Part shown: in pieces, positions 14,930 to 23,472 of the stretch
How positions within the stretch are numbered: position 1 is the first letter of the stretch
Layout of the letters: each line of letters begins with the position of its first letter
DNA from: Nitrospirota bacterium
Lineage (GTDB): Bacteria; Nitrospirota; Thermodesulfovibrionia; Thermodesulfovibrionales; JdFR-85
Assembly: GCA_015484595.1 (NCBI GenBank)
Contig: WFMM01000158.1
Span: forward strand, 1 to 32,454
Direction: 5' to 3'
DNA: 32,454 bases
Program-made: the position numbers and the translations under genes
The notes under the pieces: model-generated
What the model was told of the DNA's origin: nothing
Seen by the model: only the letters and a program-made list of their open reading frames with translations
Database searches by the model: none

Positions 14930-16200
14930 TTCCGTCCTCTCCTCCTTCTGTTCATTAGTGATTTTATAGTTTTTTCATAGCCCTGGTCAGAGGGGATGTA
15001 AAAGCTCCTCTGACGCTCCATGTACTGTTGCGGGACATAATGTCCCTGAAAGTCGTGGGGATACTTATAACCCACTCCCCTGTTAAGCCTCTTTGCTCCA
15101 GGGTAGTGGGCATCCTTCAGGTGTGATGGAACCTCCTGAAGGGGCTCGTTCCTTACTGCCTCAAGGGCAGCCTCTATTGCCCTGTAAGAGGCATTACTCT
15201 TAGGTGCAGTGGCAACATAGAGGGTTGCCTGTGCAAGGGGTATCCTCCCCTCAGGCATACCGATCTTTTCAACTGCCTGCATTGCAGCCACTGAGACCTG
15301 GAGTGCCTGTGGGTCAGCGTTTCCGACATCTTCAGAGGCACAGATAACGATTCTGCGGGCAATAAACATGGGGTCTTCGCCAGATTCAATCATCCTTGCA
15401 AGCCAGTAAAGGGCAGCATCCGGGTCAGAGCCTCTCATGCTCTTGATAAAGGCAGAGATGATGTTGTAGTGCTCCTCTTCGTCGTAGTAGAGCATCCCTG
15501 TCTGAATGCTTTCTCTGACTCTGTCAGGGGTGATGACGGTTGGGGATATTCCTTCTTTATAGTTTGCAAGAAAGGCAAGCTCAAGAAGATTAAGAGCCTT
15601 CCTTGCATCGCCTGATGCGTGCAGTGCAATCAACTTAAGGGTCTGCCTGTCAATACTTATCTCATATTCACCAAGACCCTTTGGTGAGCTAAGTGCACGC
15701 TCAAGAAGGACGAGGATTTCCTCCTCTTTCAGAGGCTTGAACTCAAAGATGTGAGACCTTGAAGCAAGGGCAGGTATCAGGGCAAAAAAGGGATTCTGTG
15801 TTGAGGCACCAATCAGGGTTATGTCACCCGATTCGACATGGGGTAGCAGGGCATCCTGCTGGAGTCGGTTGAAACGGTGGATTTCATCAACAAAGAGTAT
15901 GGTCCTTTCCCTTTTTGCAAAAACAAGGGCATCTCTTATGTCTTTGACACCAGAAGTTACGGCATTAAGTGAGATGTACCTGGCACGGGTTTTTCTGGCA
16001 ATAATCCTTGAAAGTGCGGTCTTGCCAGTGCCTGGAGGTCCATAGAGTATGAGAGAGACGATACGGTCCTCCTCAATAAGACGCCTCAGTGGTTTACCCT
16101 CACCAAGGAGTTCCTGCTGTCCACAGAACTCTTCAAGGCTTTCGGGCATCATGCGCCATGCAAGGGGTCTTTCCCTTTTATCGTTAAAAAACAGTTCCAT
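14926..16200 (-). CDS. rarA: Replication-associated recombination protein RarA (MgsA-type AAA+ ATPase)
   Basis: The 424-residue protein has an RFC-like AAA+ core with Walker A GPPGTGKT (about 54-61), Walker [13 protein letters not shown], sensor motif GASTQNPFF and the C-terminal MgsA/RarA domain ([31 protein letters not shown]). The RarA family acts at stalled replication forks. A 6S RNA gene lies just upstream on the same strand; I recall such 6S-rarA neighbourhoods from other bacteria. Confidence 0.96.
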   Translation of the reverse strand: MELFFNDKRERPLAWRMMPESLEEFCGQQELLGEGKPLRRLIEEDRIVSLILYGPPGTGKTALSRIIARKTRARYISLNAVTSGVKDIRDALVFAKRERTILFVDEIHRFNRLQQDALLPHVESGDITLIGASTQNPFFALIPALASRSHIFEFKPLKEEEILVLLERALSSPKGLGEYEISIDRQTLKLIALHASGDARKALNLLELAFLANYKEGISPTVITPDRVRESIQTGMLYYDEEEHYNIISAFIKSMRGSDPDAALYWLARMIESGEDPMFIARRIVICASEDVGNADPQALQVSVAAMQAVEKIGMPEGRIPLAQATLYVATAPKSNASYRAIEAALEAVRNEPLQEVPSHLKDAHYPGAKRLNRGVGYKYPHDFQGHYVPQQYMERQRSFYIPSDQGYEKTIKSLMNRRRRGRK

Positions 16201-16295
16201 AGTTGATAATAAAACAGATTAAGTTCTCTTATGGTGAAGCTACCTTTGGAGGGTTGTTTGTGAAAAGTCTTTAGAAAATTATATTGTGTTTAAAA

Positions 16296-16403
16296 CTAAA
16301 TATCCCTTTTCCCGGAATCCATTGTTTTTGAGATGCCTTCTATATTGTTTAAGTAGTCTACCTTTGATTCCAGGCCATACAGGTCTTTTATTTCCAAGGC
16401 CAT
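16296..16403 (-). CDS. Possible 35-residue small protein between 6S RNA and rarA
   Basis: MALEIKDLYGLESKVDYLNNI... is an open frame with normal-looking amino-acid composition, unlike the longer ORF (16279-16656) that crosses it in another frame. GGAGG lies only two bases before the ATG, closer than usual. It is too short to assign. It may be a real small gene downstream of the 6S RNA or a chance frame. Confidence 0.3.
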   Translation of the reverse strand: MALEIKDLYGLESKVDYLNNIEGISKTMDSGKRDI

Positions 16404-16440
16404 TGCCTCCAAAAGTATAATTCACCATAAGAGGTTTTAA

Positions 16441-16677
16441 CATCCCGCCCAAAGGTGTTGATGCAAAATTAGACCCCATAAAGACAGGTGGGTGCCCTGA
16501 AGGGTGTTTAGGCTTCCGAGCACTCAACAGGCCACAGAAACAGGACAGTGCGATGAGTATTTCTGTCACGGTTGAGTGCTCGGCCTGCTCACCACATCCC
16601 TTACCCGGACTCCCAAAAGGTCCAAGATGTCGGATCAACTTTTCCATCATAATCACCAGAGGGCAGGAAAATTATCC
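16441..16677 (-). ncRNA. ssrS: 6S RNA
   Basis: The minus strand folds into one long irregular hairpin. Closing stems are CCUGCCC/GGGCGGG and GUUGAU/AUCAAC, then UUGGACC/GGUCUAA. A large asymmetric bubble follows (5' side UUUUGGGAGUCC). Then come GGGU/ACCC, AAGGG/CCCUU, UGU/ACA, AGGC/GCCU and a perfect CGAGCACUCAAC/GUUGAGUGCUCG apical stem. The apical part GGUGAGCA...GCUCGGAAGCCUAAAC closely follows E. coli 6S RNA (GGUGAGCAUGCUCGG...GAAGCCUUAAAAC). 6S RNA mimics an open promoter and sequesters housekeeping RNA polymerase. Its ends are estimated from the promoter and the outer stem. The 125-aa ORF over it is spurious. Confidence 0.9.
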
Positions 16678-16683
16678 TACTCT

Positions 16684-16713
16684 TTTATAACAAATGTGAG
16701 GGTTATGTTGCAA
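16684..16713 (-). promoter_or_regulatory. Sigma-70-type promoter of the 6S RNA
   Basis: TTGCAA and TATAAA are separated by 18 nt on the minus strand. This predicts a start near 16677, about 10 nt before the outermost stem of the 6S RNA. Confidence 0.65.
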
Positions 16714-16734
16714 GTTTAAAAATGAAAAGGATGG

Positions 16735-16773
16735 TAAAAAAATTGACCAAACCCGAAAGCCGGGCTTGATCAA
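16735..16773 (-). terminator. Rho-independent terminator after the tsuA-DUF302-tusA operon
   Basis: TTGATCAAGCCCG / CGGGTTTGGTCAA pairs over 13 positions (three of them G-U) with a GCTTT loop. It is followed on the minus strand by a TTTTTTT run. It lies about 35 nt beyond the tusA stop and upstream of the 6S promoter, cleanly separating the two units. Confidence 0.92.
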
Positions 16774-16808
16774 CAGGTTTGGGGAGGGTCAAAAGACTTA
16801 TATCCAGT

Positions 16809-17048
16809 TTAGTTTTTTCTTATGTAAAACTTAAACACACCATCCTCTTTTTCACTGGATAAAAGCTCGTGACCAAGCTTTTTCAAAAGTGCCGGTATGT
16901 CTGCAGCAGAGCCAGGGTCAGTTGCCTGAACCTCAAGTATCTGGCCTGAATTGATTTCCTGAAGTGCCTTTTTGGTCTTAAGCACCGGCATTGGACAGTT
17001 AAGTCCCTTTGCATCAATGACCTTGTCTGCCTTGATCTCTGTCATCAT
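16809..17048 (-). CDS. tusA: TusA/SirA-family sulfur carrier protein
   Basis: The 79-residue protein has the TusA hallmark DAKGLNCPMPVLKTKKAL, with the active cysteine of the CPMP motif near residue 18 and the ATDPGSAADIPALLKKLGHEL helix. TusA proteins carry persulfide sulfur between donors and acceptors. In sulfur oxidisers they move sulfane sulfur to cytoplasmic oxidation enzymes. Two adjacent ATGs exist; the second may be the true start. Third gene of the operon after the transporter and the DUF302 lipoprotein. Confidence 0.93.
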   Translation of the reverse strand: MMTEIKADKVIDAKGLNCPMPVLKTKKALQEINSGQILEVQATDPGSAADIPALLKKLGHELLSSEKEDGVFKFYIRKN

Positions 17049-17097
17049 CTCTTTCCTCCTTTATCGTGGTATTAGCCTGTTTAACAGGTTCACAGTT

Positions 17098-17628
17098 TTA
17101 CTTCTCACCATACTCCCCGTATTCATCGATGACATCCTGAACGAGGTCGTGAAGGAGATTTTCCACGGGCTGAAGCACATCTCTGTTGCTGTTGTCATTC
17201 CATATCAGGTGCCTATAGGAAAGATACACCCTTTCCTCGTTGTCAGGCAGTGTATAAACCATTATCTGATAGGGGCAAAAGGATATAAAGTGTGGATTGC
17301 GTTCAAGCATGTTCCTTGATATAACGGCACTACAAAACTCCATGACCTTTGCTTTTAAGTATATCTTTTTCGTTCTTCCAAGGGCCTTTCCTGTGCGGTC
17401 AAGCATCTCCTGTATGTGAGAAACGCTTGAGATGACCATCCCCCTCTGGTTCAGCGCAAACTTAAGACTATCCCACACATCATCGAAGTTGCCTCTGACA
17501 CTTTTAATGACCACTGCCTCCTTGTAATGGGGTATCTGTTTCCTGACCGCCTGCCTGGTACTACACTGAAGTAACGATATCATCAGAGGAAATGCTATAA
17601 ACAGGGCCATGATCTTTTGGGCCTTCAT
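17098..17628 (-). CDS. DUF302-family lipoprotein
   Basis: I start at the ATG at 17628, which overlaps the transporter stop (TAATG) and has GAGGAG seven bases upstream. The track's start is eight codons earlier. The 176-residue protein begins MKAQKIMALFIAFPLMISLLQC, a signal peptide ending in a lipobox-like ISLLQC. A DUF302-like domain follows, with NFDDVWDSLKFALNQRGMVI and later FCPYQIMVYTLPDNEERVYLSYR. DUF302 proteins often occur with sulfur-transfer genes but their function is unknown. The position between a thiosulfate transporter and TusA supports a periplasmic sulfur-handling role. Confidence 0.8.
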   Translation of the reverse strand: MKAQKIMALFIAFPLMISLLQCSTRQAVRKQIPHYKEAVVIKSVRGNFDDVWDSLKFALNQRGMVISSVSHIQEMLDRTGKALGRTKKIYLKAKVMEFCSAVISRNMLERNPHFISFCPYQIMVYTLPDNEERVYLSYRHLIWNDNSNRDVLQPVENLLHDLVQDVIDEYGEYGEK

Positions 17629-18857
17629 TATAGACTCCTCATCATCTTCCACTGTAAATATTTTGCACCTGACACAGCGCCGATAAGTATGAAGGTCATG
17701 GTGAGTATGCTCCCAAGCGAAAGTGTTGAGAAACCACTTAGCCCCTGACCAATGTTACATCCAAGGGCAAGGACTGCACCAAATCCCATCAGCAGTCCAC
17801 CCCAGAGATTGTATTTAAACTGCTCAAGAGGTGGTGCTACCCATGTAAAGGTCTTTGTTATCAAGGATGCAATGAGGGAGCCTGCCACCACTCCAAGTAC
17901 GGAGGCAATGGCAAAGTTTATAGACTCTCCAGTCCAGAGTATTATATACCTGAATGTCTGGGCATCTGCCAGCGCAAAGGTAAGACTCTTTGGACGCCAG
18001 AACTGAAGCAGTGTCGGGTCGTCAGGGCCAGAGAAGGAAAACTGGTCAACCACCTGAACGGTCTTGTAGGCAATGCCATTTATCCACCAGGCAAACAAAA
18101 TGGTAAGACCTATTGCCACGCCTGCAAGGGGCCACCTCCAGCCCCACCAGTCAGAATCCTTTGGAGCCCTGAGCATAAAGATAAGAAGGGCAATCTCTAT
18201 TACTATGAGTATCACCCAGAAGGGCAGGCCTTTCAGGATATCTGGCAGGTACTGGTTCTGAAAACCAATGGTTAATTTGTTGAAATAATCAACTCTGACC
18301 TTTGCAAGTATCCCCCATAGGGTAGCACCAGAAGAGAAGATAAAGGCCATAACACTAACGAGGCCGCCTAAGTTGCCCTCACCAGCCCTGACCAGAATCC
18401 TGCTTGCACATCCACCGGCATATACGATGCCGACACCGAATATAAACCCACCGACAATGTAACTGAGCCAGGTAAAGGGCGATGATATGTATATACAGTG
18501 ATAGATGTCCACATAGCCTAATTTGTAAAGTATCTGGGTGCCCAGTATTGAGACGAAAAGGGCCATTGCATAAGCCCTTGTCTGTGTAAGGTCACCGGTA
18601 GTGACTATGCTATGACAGGCAGCGGCTATGCAGAACTTTGACCTCTGAACCACCGCACCCATAAGAAATCCAATTATAAAGCCGCCAATGATAACAGAAG
18701 TTCTTATGGATAGTTTTATTGCCTCAATCTCCTCATCACTGAGATTGTCTATGTCGAGGTGACCAAAGGAATAGATCCTGTAAATGAGATAAAGGGTGAT
18801 GGCAAAACCGATAATGATTATAGATACAACCACTCCTTCCCTTGTTTTCTCTGACAT
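17628..18857 (-). CDS. tsuA: YeeE/YedE-family thiosulfate (sulfur-compound) transporter, TsuA-like
   Basis: This 409-residue integral membrane protein has many hydrophobic segments and the conserved cysteine motifs of the TsuA/YeeE family. These are SKFCIAAACHS (C76, C81), GGCASR (C150) and LALGCNIGQGLSG (C367). TsuA imports thiosulfate by relaying it between cysteines. The family pairs with TusA/TusA-like (YeeD) proteins, as here. The gene follows the sigma-54 activator gene and has its own sigma-54 promoter at 18891-18905, so it is a probable target of that activator. Confidence 0.9.
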   Translation of the reverse strand: MSEKTREGVVVSIIIIGFAITLYLIYRIYSFGHLDIDNLSDEEIEAIKLSIRTSVIIGGFIIGFLMGAVVQRSKFCIAAACHSIVTTGDLTQTRAYAMALFVSILGTQILYKLGYVDIYHCIYISSPFTWLSYIVGGFIFGVGIVYAGGCASRILVRAGEGNLGGLVSVMAFIFSSGATLWGILAKVRVDYFNKLTIGFQNQYLPDILKGLPFWVILIVIEIALLIFMLRAPKDSDWWGWRWPLAGVAIGLTILFAWWINGIAYKTVQVVDQFSFSGPDDPTLLQFWRPKSLTFALADAQTFRYIILWTGESINFAIASVLGVVAGSLIASLITKTFTWVAPPLEQFKYNLWGGLLMGFGAVLALGCNIGQGLSGFSTLSLGSILTMTFILIGAVSGAKYLQWKMMRSL

Positions 18858-18890
18858 AGTGCCTCCTTATCTGTTTTTAAAAAACATAAA

Positions 18891-18905
18891 GCATTTTTTG
18901 TGCCA
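18891..18905 (-). promoter_or_regulatory. Sigma-54 (-24/-12) promoter of tsuA-DUF302-tusA
   Basis: The minus strand reads TGGCAC-AAAAA-ATGC. The -24 half is perfect, the -12 has one change (ATGC for TTGC), and spacing is correct. The start falls near 18879, leaving a leader of about 22 nt with a good Shine-Dalgarno (AAGGAGGC). It follows directly after the NtrC-type activator gene. Confidence 0.75.
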
Positions 18906-18973
18906 GATTGAAAAGGCTTGTTTTTAAGGCTTTCTATACAGGGTTATGTGCAAAAAGGTACAGAGGAGTAATT

Positions 18974-19002
18974 CTCTGATGTGCATTAATGTACAATCAG
19001 AG
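18974..19002. promoter_or_regulatory. Palindrome upstream of the tsuA sigma-54 promoter (candidate activator site)
   Basis: CTCTGAT...ATCAGAG encloses the near-palindrome TGTGCATTAATGTACA (18980-18995, one mismatch). It is centred about 82 nt upstream of the -24 box. The right arm includes the stop codon of the activator gene. It could be the activator's own binding site or the activator gene's terminator stem; no T-run follows it, which favours the first. Confidence 0.6.
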
Positions 19003-20343
19003 GAGGTTGTACTTTATCATCTTGGTGCGGAGTTGTCTTCTGGTGATGCCAAGCCTTCTGGCAGCACGGGTTTGATTCCAGTTTTCAAGTTTCAGGGCAT
19101 TAAGCACTGCCAGTTTTTCAAGCTCTGCTAATTTTAACCCTGATATATCACCTAAATGTTCTGGAATCACATCGTCCCTGAGGTCTTCAAGTACAGTTGA
19201 GGCTATCTTCTGGGGCAGGTCTTTCAGTGTGATGGTTTCATGTCTTGTAAAAACCACCGCACGCTCGATGGTGTTTTCCAGTTCCCTGATATTTCCAGGC
19301 CAGGAATATTTCACGAGCGCATCCATTGCCCTGTGGTCTACTCCTTTTACAAACTTCTGATTTTCCTCTGTATATCTTCTAAGAAAGTGTTCAACAAGCA
19401 AAGGGATGTCCTCTTTTCTTTCTCTTAGTGGTGGCACCTTGATGGGAATAACATTGAGACGGTAAAAGAGGTCTTCTCTGAATCTACCTTCCTTTATCTC
19501 CTGTTCAAGGTCTTTATTGGTTGCAGCTATTATACGACAGTCTGACTTTACTGGCTCGGTGCCGCCAATACGATAAAACTCCTTTTCCTGAATAAACCTG
19601 AGCAGTTTTACCTGCATACCGAGGCTCATCTCTCCTATCTCGTCAAGAAAGAGAGTGCCCCTGTCTGCAAGCTCTACCTTACCTCTTTCAAGTCCCACTG
19701 CACCTGTGTAAGCACCTGCTTCATGCCCAAAGAGTTCGTTTTCAATAAGTTCAGCAGGTATGGCGGCACAGTTAATGGCTATAAAGGGTTGGTCCTTTCG
19801 GTTTGACGCACTGTGTATTGCTCTTGCGACAAGTTCTTTACCTGTGCCTGACTCACCAGTGATGAGCACATTTGCCCTGCTTGTGCTGACGATCTCAATC
19901 GATGCAAGTATGTCTTTGATGGCGTTACTGGTGCCTATGATTCCGTACTGGTTGCCTGCAATGGTTTCCCTCTGGCCAATGCCTTTGTGTAGAAGTGCGT
20001 GCCTTACGATGGCAAGCATCTCCTCCATCTCCAGTGGTTTAGTAAGATAATTGGATGCCCCCTCTTTCATGGCTTCCACAGCGTTTTCAATGCTTCCATA
20101 GGCAGTGATAATTATCACAGGCAATTCAGGTGTATTTTGCTTTATGTACCGAAGAAGGTCAAGCCCTGACCTGCCAGGAAGCCTCATATCTGAAAGTACC
20201 AGGTTAAATCTCTGCGCCTGTAGTTTTGATACAGCCTCCTCGAAGTTTCTTGCAGTCTCAACATCGTAGCCTGCGTCGTTGAGGAACTTTTTTAGCATCC
20301 TCAATATGTTTCTTTCATCATCAACTACAAGGATTCTTTCCAA
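18997..20343 (-). CDS. NtrC-family sigma-54-dependent response regulator
   Basis: The 448-residue protein has a receiver domain (1-120; phospho-acceptor D52 in LVLSDMRLPG, K102 in YLTKPL). An AAA+ domain follows with Walker A GESGTGKE (163-170), the sigma-54 contact loop GAYTGA (210-215) and LFLDEIGEMSLGMQVKLLRF. A Fis-type HTH lies at the C-terminus (NQTRAARRLGITRRQLRTKM). It remodels sigma-54 closed complexes at -24/-12 promoters. It lies after its cognate kinase and before the tsuA promoter. From context I infer control of tsuA and sox; an acetoacetate or zinc-type NtrC role is less likely here. Confidence 0.94.
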   Translation of the reverse strand: MERILVVDDERNILRMLKKFLNDAGYDVETARNFEEAVSKLQAQRFNLVLSDMRLPGRSGLDLLRYIKQNTPELPVIIITAYGSIENAVEAMKEGASNYLTKPLEMEEMLAIVRHALLHKGIGQRETIAGNQYGIIGTSNAIKDILASIEIVSTSRANVLITGESGTGKELVARAIHSASNRKDQPFIAINCAAIPAELIENELFGHEAGAYTGAVGLERGKVELADRGTLFLDEIGEMSLGMQVKLLRFIQEKEFYRIGGTEPVKSDCRIIAATNKDLEQEIKEGRFREDLFYRLNVIPIKVPPLRERKEDIPLLVEHFLRRYTEENQKFVKGVDHRAMDALVKYSWPGNIRELENTIERAVVFTRHETITLKDLPQKIASTVLEDLRDDVIPEHLGDISGLKLAELEKLAVLNALKLENWNQTRAARRLGITRRQLRTKMIKYNLL

Positions 20344-20412
20344 TGTTACTGCTCCCTGTATATCCTGTATTCCCTGCTATTATTCTGCAGGGTAGCTTCA
20401 TTTTCCGTGTCT

Positions 20413-21858
20413 TCATACTGGTAATATTATAATAAAATAAGCACCTTCAGAAGATTCAATTAGCTTTATTTCACCATGATGGGCAAGGATTATTTTATAA
20501 ACAGTGGGAAGACCAAGACCGCTTCCTTCCACTTTTGTAGTGAAAAAGGGCTGAAATACCCTTGATGCGATTTCCTTTGGAATCCCGGGGCCTGTGTCCT
20601 TTATGTGAATCTCAAGCCCTCTGTCAACGGTATTGAACCACAAGAGGACCTTGCCTCCCTCCTTCATTGCCTGTATTGAGTTCATAAATAGATTCATAAA
20701 TACCTGTTTCATCAGGGCAGGGTCAACCATTACAGGAGGTATATTACCATTCCTTTCGTACTCAATGGTTACACCTGAATCTTCAAGGTCAGGTTCCAGC
20801 AGATCAGTTACCTTATCCAGTATATCCACTATGTTGGTCGGTTTAGGCACGGGAACGGGCAGTTTTGCAAACCTGAAGAATTCATCTGCCATGCTAAGCA
20901 TTTCATAGGCCTCATCTTTGATAATCTCTATATATTCGTTGAGGTCTTCTCGGTTGGCTGACTGCTCTATTCCGGACAAAGCCCCTGTAATCGCATGAAG
21001 ACTGTTTCTGAGTTCGTGTGCTATCTGGGCAGACATCTCACCGATTGCTGCAAGACAGGTCATCTTTTCCTTTTCTTCAGATAGTCTTTTGTATTCCGAG
21101 AGATATCTTCTGAGGGTCTCACGCATGTGGTTAAATGAATGACGAAGCTGCTCGGTTTCGTCTTTATAAGTGCTGGTGTTTTCTGGCGTTGAGGCAGAGT
21201 AGTCAATCTCCTGCTCGAAACTCTCTATCTCCTTTGACAGTGTGATAATTGGTCTGGTTATGAGGATTGAAACGACATAGGCTCCCCCAATGCCTATTGC
21301 CAGAATTACGAATGAAAGATAGACAAGTTGAAGTATTGTCTTTTTCAGGTCCTCTTTAAATGCCCTGTCTTCTGCCTCGGTGTTAAATGTCAGGCTGAGG
21401 GCACCCAGTTTGTCCTCTCCTATTATTACAGGAAGTGATATAGTGCTTTCTGAAGATTGGTTGAGTTTAGATGTTTTGTGTTTTAACAGCTCTGAGAGAT
21501 CTTTGTCATACCTTCCAATCATGCCGATGTCGTCAGAGGCAATGATAACACCCCTTTTGTCAACGACCCTTGCGGTTTTTATCTGTCCTGTGGATTTTAA
21601 CTGTCTTATCTGTTCCAGCAAAAATCCGTAGTCTCTGGTTATGATTGCGTCCGAGGCATTTAAGGATAGTTTTTCAGCTACACTTAGATGAAACTGTTTC
21701 CTCTGCATAAGAAGATTTTTCCGAGACATGGAAAGCACAATGATGCTTACTGAGATGTAAATAAATATGATAAGCACGACGACATACAATACGGCCTTGG
21801 TCTTTATGCTTGTCCGTTTGTGTATTTCTTTTATGAATTTCATTGTTAATAGTTTCAT
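20413..21858 (-). CDS. Membrane sensor histidine kinase
   Basis: The 481-residue protein has two membrane segments (about 22-43 and 175-200) around a periplasmic sensor domain of about 130 residues (RVVDKRGVIIASDDIG, PVIIGEDKLGALSLTF; PAS/Cache-like). A HAMP linker follows, then a HisKA domain with H281 (AHELRNSLHAI). The ATPase domain has N box NLFMNSIQAM, DTGPGIP and GSGLGLPTVYKI. Its start overlaps the PhnD-like gene by four bases (ATGA). The regulator follows 69 nt downstream, with a small CCCTGC/GCAGGG hairpin between. The periplasmic binding protein probably presents the signal to this kinase. Confidence 0.94.
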   Translation of the reverse strand: MKLLTMKFIKEIHKRTSIKTKAVLYVVVLIIFIYISVSIIVLSMSRKNLLMQRKQFHLSVAEKLSLNASDAIITRDYGFLLEQIRQLKSTGQIKTARVVDKRGVIIASDDIGMIGRYDKDLSELLKHKTSKLNQSSESTISLPVIIGEDKLGALSLTFNTEAEDRAFKEDLKKTILQLVYLSFVILAIGIGGAYVVSILITRPIITLSKEIESFEQEIDYSASTPENTSTYKDETEQLRHSFNHMRETLRRYLSEYKRLSEEKEKMTCLAAIGEMSAQIAHELRNSLHAITGALSGIEQSANREDLNEYIEIIKDEAYEMLSMADEFFRFAKLPVPVPKPTNIVDILDKVTDLLEPDLEDSGVTIEYERNGNIPPVMVDPALMKQVFMNLFMNSIQAMKEGGKVLLWFNTVDRGLEIHIKDTGPGIPKEIASRVFQPFFTTKVEGSGLGLPTVYKIILAHHGEIKLIESSEGAYFIIILPV

Positions 21859-23408
21859 TTACTAACATTAAGCAGATCTGTTCGCTGACTACGCATATTA
21901 AATACCTGAAGTGCTCTTTTCAACCTGGTAATCAAAGACCCTTTTATACCCTTTGAGGCATTTATTAACCAGTTATTTTTTACTGGCACAGAAGCAATTG
22001 TTCTGAACTTTCTTATATCCATATCGTCTTTTATTGATTCAATAGATGAAAGGCTTACAAAAGCAGCATCAATTTCGCCCTTGTAAAGTGAAACCAAGAC
22101 CTTCTCATAAGTGCCAAGGCTCTTGATATCGAGACTTTCAGGGTCAATTCCTTTATGTTTCAAATAATTAATCTGAGCAATATATCCTGCCTCAGAATAT
22201 CTTGAAGGAACTCCTATTCTTAGTTCCTGAAGCGATCGTAAGTCCCTTATATTTGATGAATTTCTTACAATTATCAGACCCATTGTTGGTTCTGTAAGGC
22301 CCTTTATCGTAACAGATGAAATGGGATTGATAATATTTCGTTTATTAAGAGTTAAAGAAAGGAAATGATTTTCTAAAAATAATGCTGGCTCATCTACTTT
22401 TTGTATCTGGATGAAATCCATTATCTTTGGCAGAACAATAACCTTAACTCTCATATTAATTTTTTTTAAAAGAAAATCTATCAATGGATTTAACTTAACA
22501 AATATCTCAGGCTCAAAATACACGGGCTCTACATAAAGCTTTATGTAACCTTTGTCTTCTGAATAATAATCCCTCTCAGGGTTAATGGTATTCATAAGTA
22601 CTCGCACGATGTCGTAATCGTGGTCGTAGGCTGGGTCAAAGCCTTCAACTCCTTTTTCAATGCTTTTAAAGATCTCTTTTGATTCTTTCGCTCTATTTAC
22701 AGAAAGGAATGCCTTCCTGATAAGTCCAATCCATTTACTGCCAAGTGAACTTCGAGCAACGAAGAGATACTGTGGAATAGAATAGGAGTATCTCAACACC
22801 CTTAAACCCCGTCCGATATAGGAGGTTGCCATCATCTCGGAAACAGCGGTAGCATCAAACATGCGTGCAAGAACGGCTGTCAGTGCACTCTGGTCTGAGC
22901 CGAGTTTTACCATGTCTATCATGTTTTCCTCTGTGATACCCACATGCTTTAACATTATCTCAGGCAGCAATCCCGACCCTGGGCATGCATATCTTCCGAA
23001 GACAAAACTACCATCGCTGAGCTCTATGGTTCTTTTGATCTTAGAGTCTTCTCTAACCAGAATTACACTTCTGTAGTAGGAGCTTCCATTTACTCTGAGT
23101 TTTACAATGGGCTCTATTGCTAAGCCGTCTCTTGCCTCAACATAGAGGGTAGGGCAGAGGTATGCAATATCTGCAGTGCCGTCCTTAAGGGCTTTTATAA
23201 CCATGGAGCTTTTTTTCGCTACACCAAGCTCTATGTTGACATTCAGTTTCTTTTGTAAATAGTCCTTCAATGGAAGGAACCTTTTGTACATAACCGATGG
23301 TGAATCAAGGGGGATAATAAGGAGCTTCAGGGTTGTTCTGGCCAGGGAGTTTTCTGGCAGGAATAATAGAATTGTAAAGACAATACAGAGTAACCTGCGT
23401 CTTTTCAT
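21855..23408 (-). CDS. Tandem PhnD-like periplasmic substrate-binding protein
   Basis: The 517-residue exported protein has a signal peptide (LLCIVFTILLFLPENSLA) and two PhnD-type (phosphate/phosphonate-binding-like) domains in tandem. Domain 1 (about 26-270) shows PSVMYKRFLPLKDYLQKKL, ALKDGTADIAYLCPTLYVEA and MFDATAVSEMM. Domain 2 (about 285-510) shows FEPEIFVKLNPLIDFLLKK, LRIGVPSRYSEAGY and LYKGEIDAAFVSLSSI. No permease or ATPase is nearby, so it is a sensor rather than a transport component. A sulfur oxyanion ligand is inferred from the sox/tsuA context. It lacks a Shine-Dalgarno; TATAAT lies five bases before the ATG. Confidence 0.87.
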   Translation of the reverse strand: MKRRRLLCIVFTILLFLPENSLARTTLKLLIIPLDSPSVMYKRFLPLKDYLQKKLNVNIELGVAKKSSMVIKALKDGTADIAYLCPTLYVEARDGLAIEPIVKLRVNGSSYYRSVILVREDSKIKRTIELSDGSFVFGRYACPGSGLLPEIMLKHVGITEENMIDMVKLGSDQSALTAVLARMFDATAVSEMMATSYIGRGLRVLRYSYSIPQYLFVARSSLGSKWIGLIRKAFLSVNRAKESKEIFKSIEKGVEGFDPAYDHDYDIVRVLMNTINPERDYYSEDKGYIKLYVEPVYFEPEIFVKLNPLIDFLLKKINMRVKVIVLPKIMDFIQIQKVDEPALFLENHFLSLTLNKRNIINPISSVTIKGLTEPTMGLIIVRNSSNIRDLRSLQELRIGVPSRYSEAGYIAQINYLKHKGIDPESLDIKSLGTYEKVLVSLYKGEIDAAFVSLSSIESIKDDMDIRKFRTIASVPVKNNWLINASKGIKGSLITRLKRALQVFNMRSQRTDLLNVSK

Positions 23409-23429
23409 AAAGTATTATAACTTAAATTT

Positions 23430-23457
23430 GCGGAGATGGGGTGAGTCCCATCTCCGC
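23430..23457 (-). terminator. Strong hairpin between soxB and the sensor operon
   Basis: GCGGAGATGGG / CCCATCTCCGC is a perfect 11-bp stem with a 6-nt loop, 15 nt beyond the soxB stop. No T-run follows on the minus strand. It may attenuate read-through or protect the sox mRNA 3' end rather than fully terminate. Confidence 0.65.
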
Positions 23458-23472
23458 TATTTCCGTAAAAGA

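Noticed and set aside
16279-16656. 125-aa ORF upstream of rarA
   Set aside because: It crosses the 6S RNA hairpin, has an unnatural Gly/Pro/Cys mix with no domain pattern, and its length is explained by chance openness over a structured RNA.
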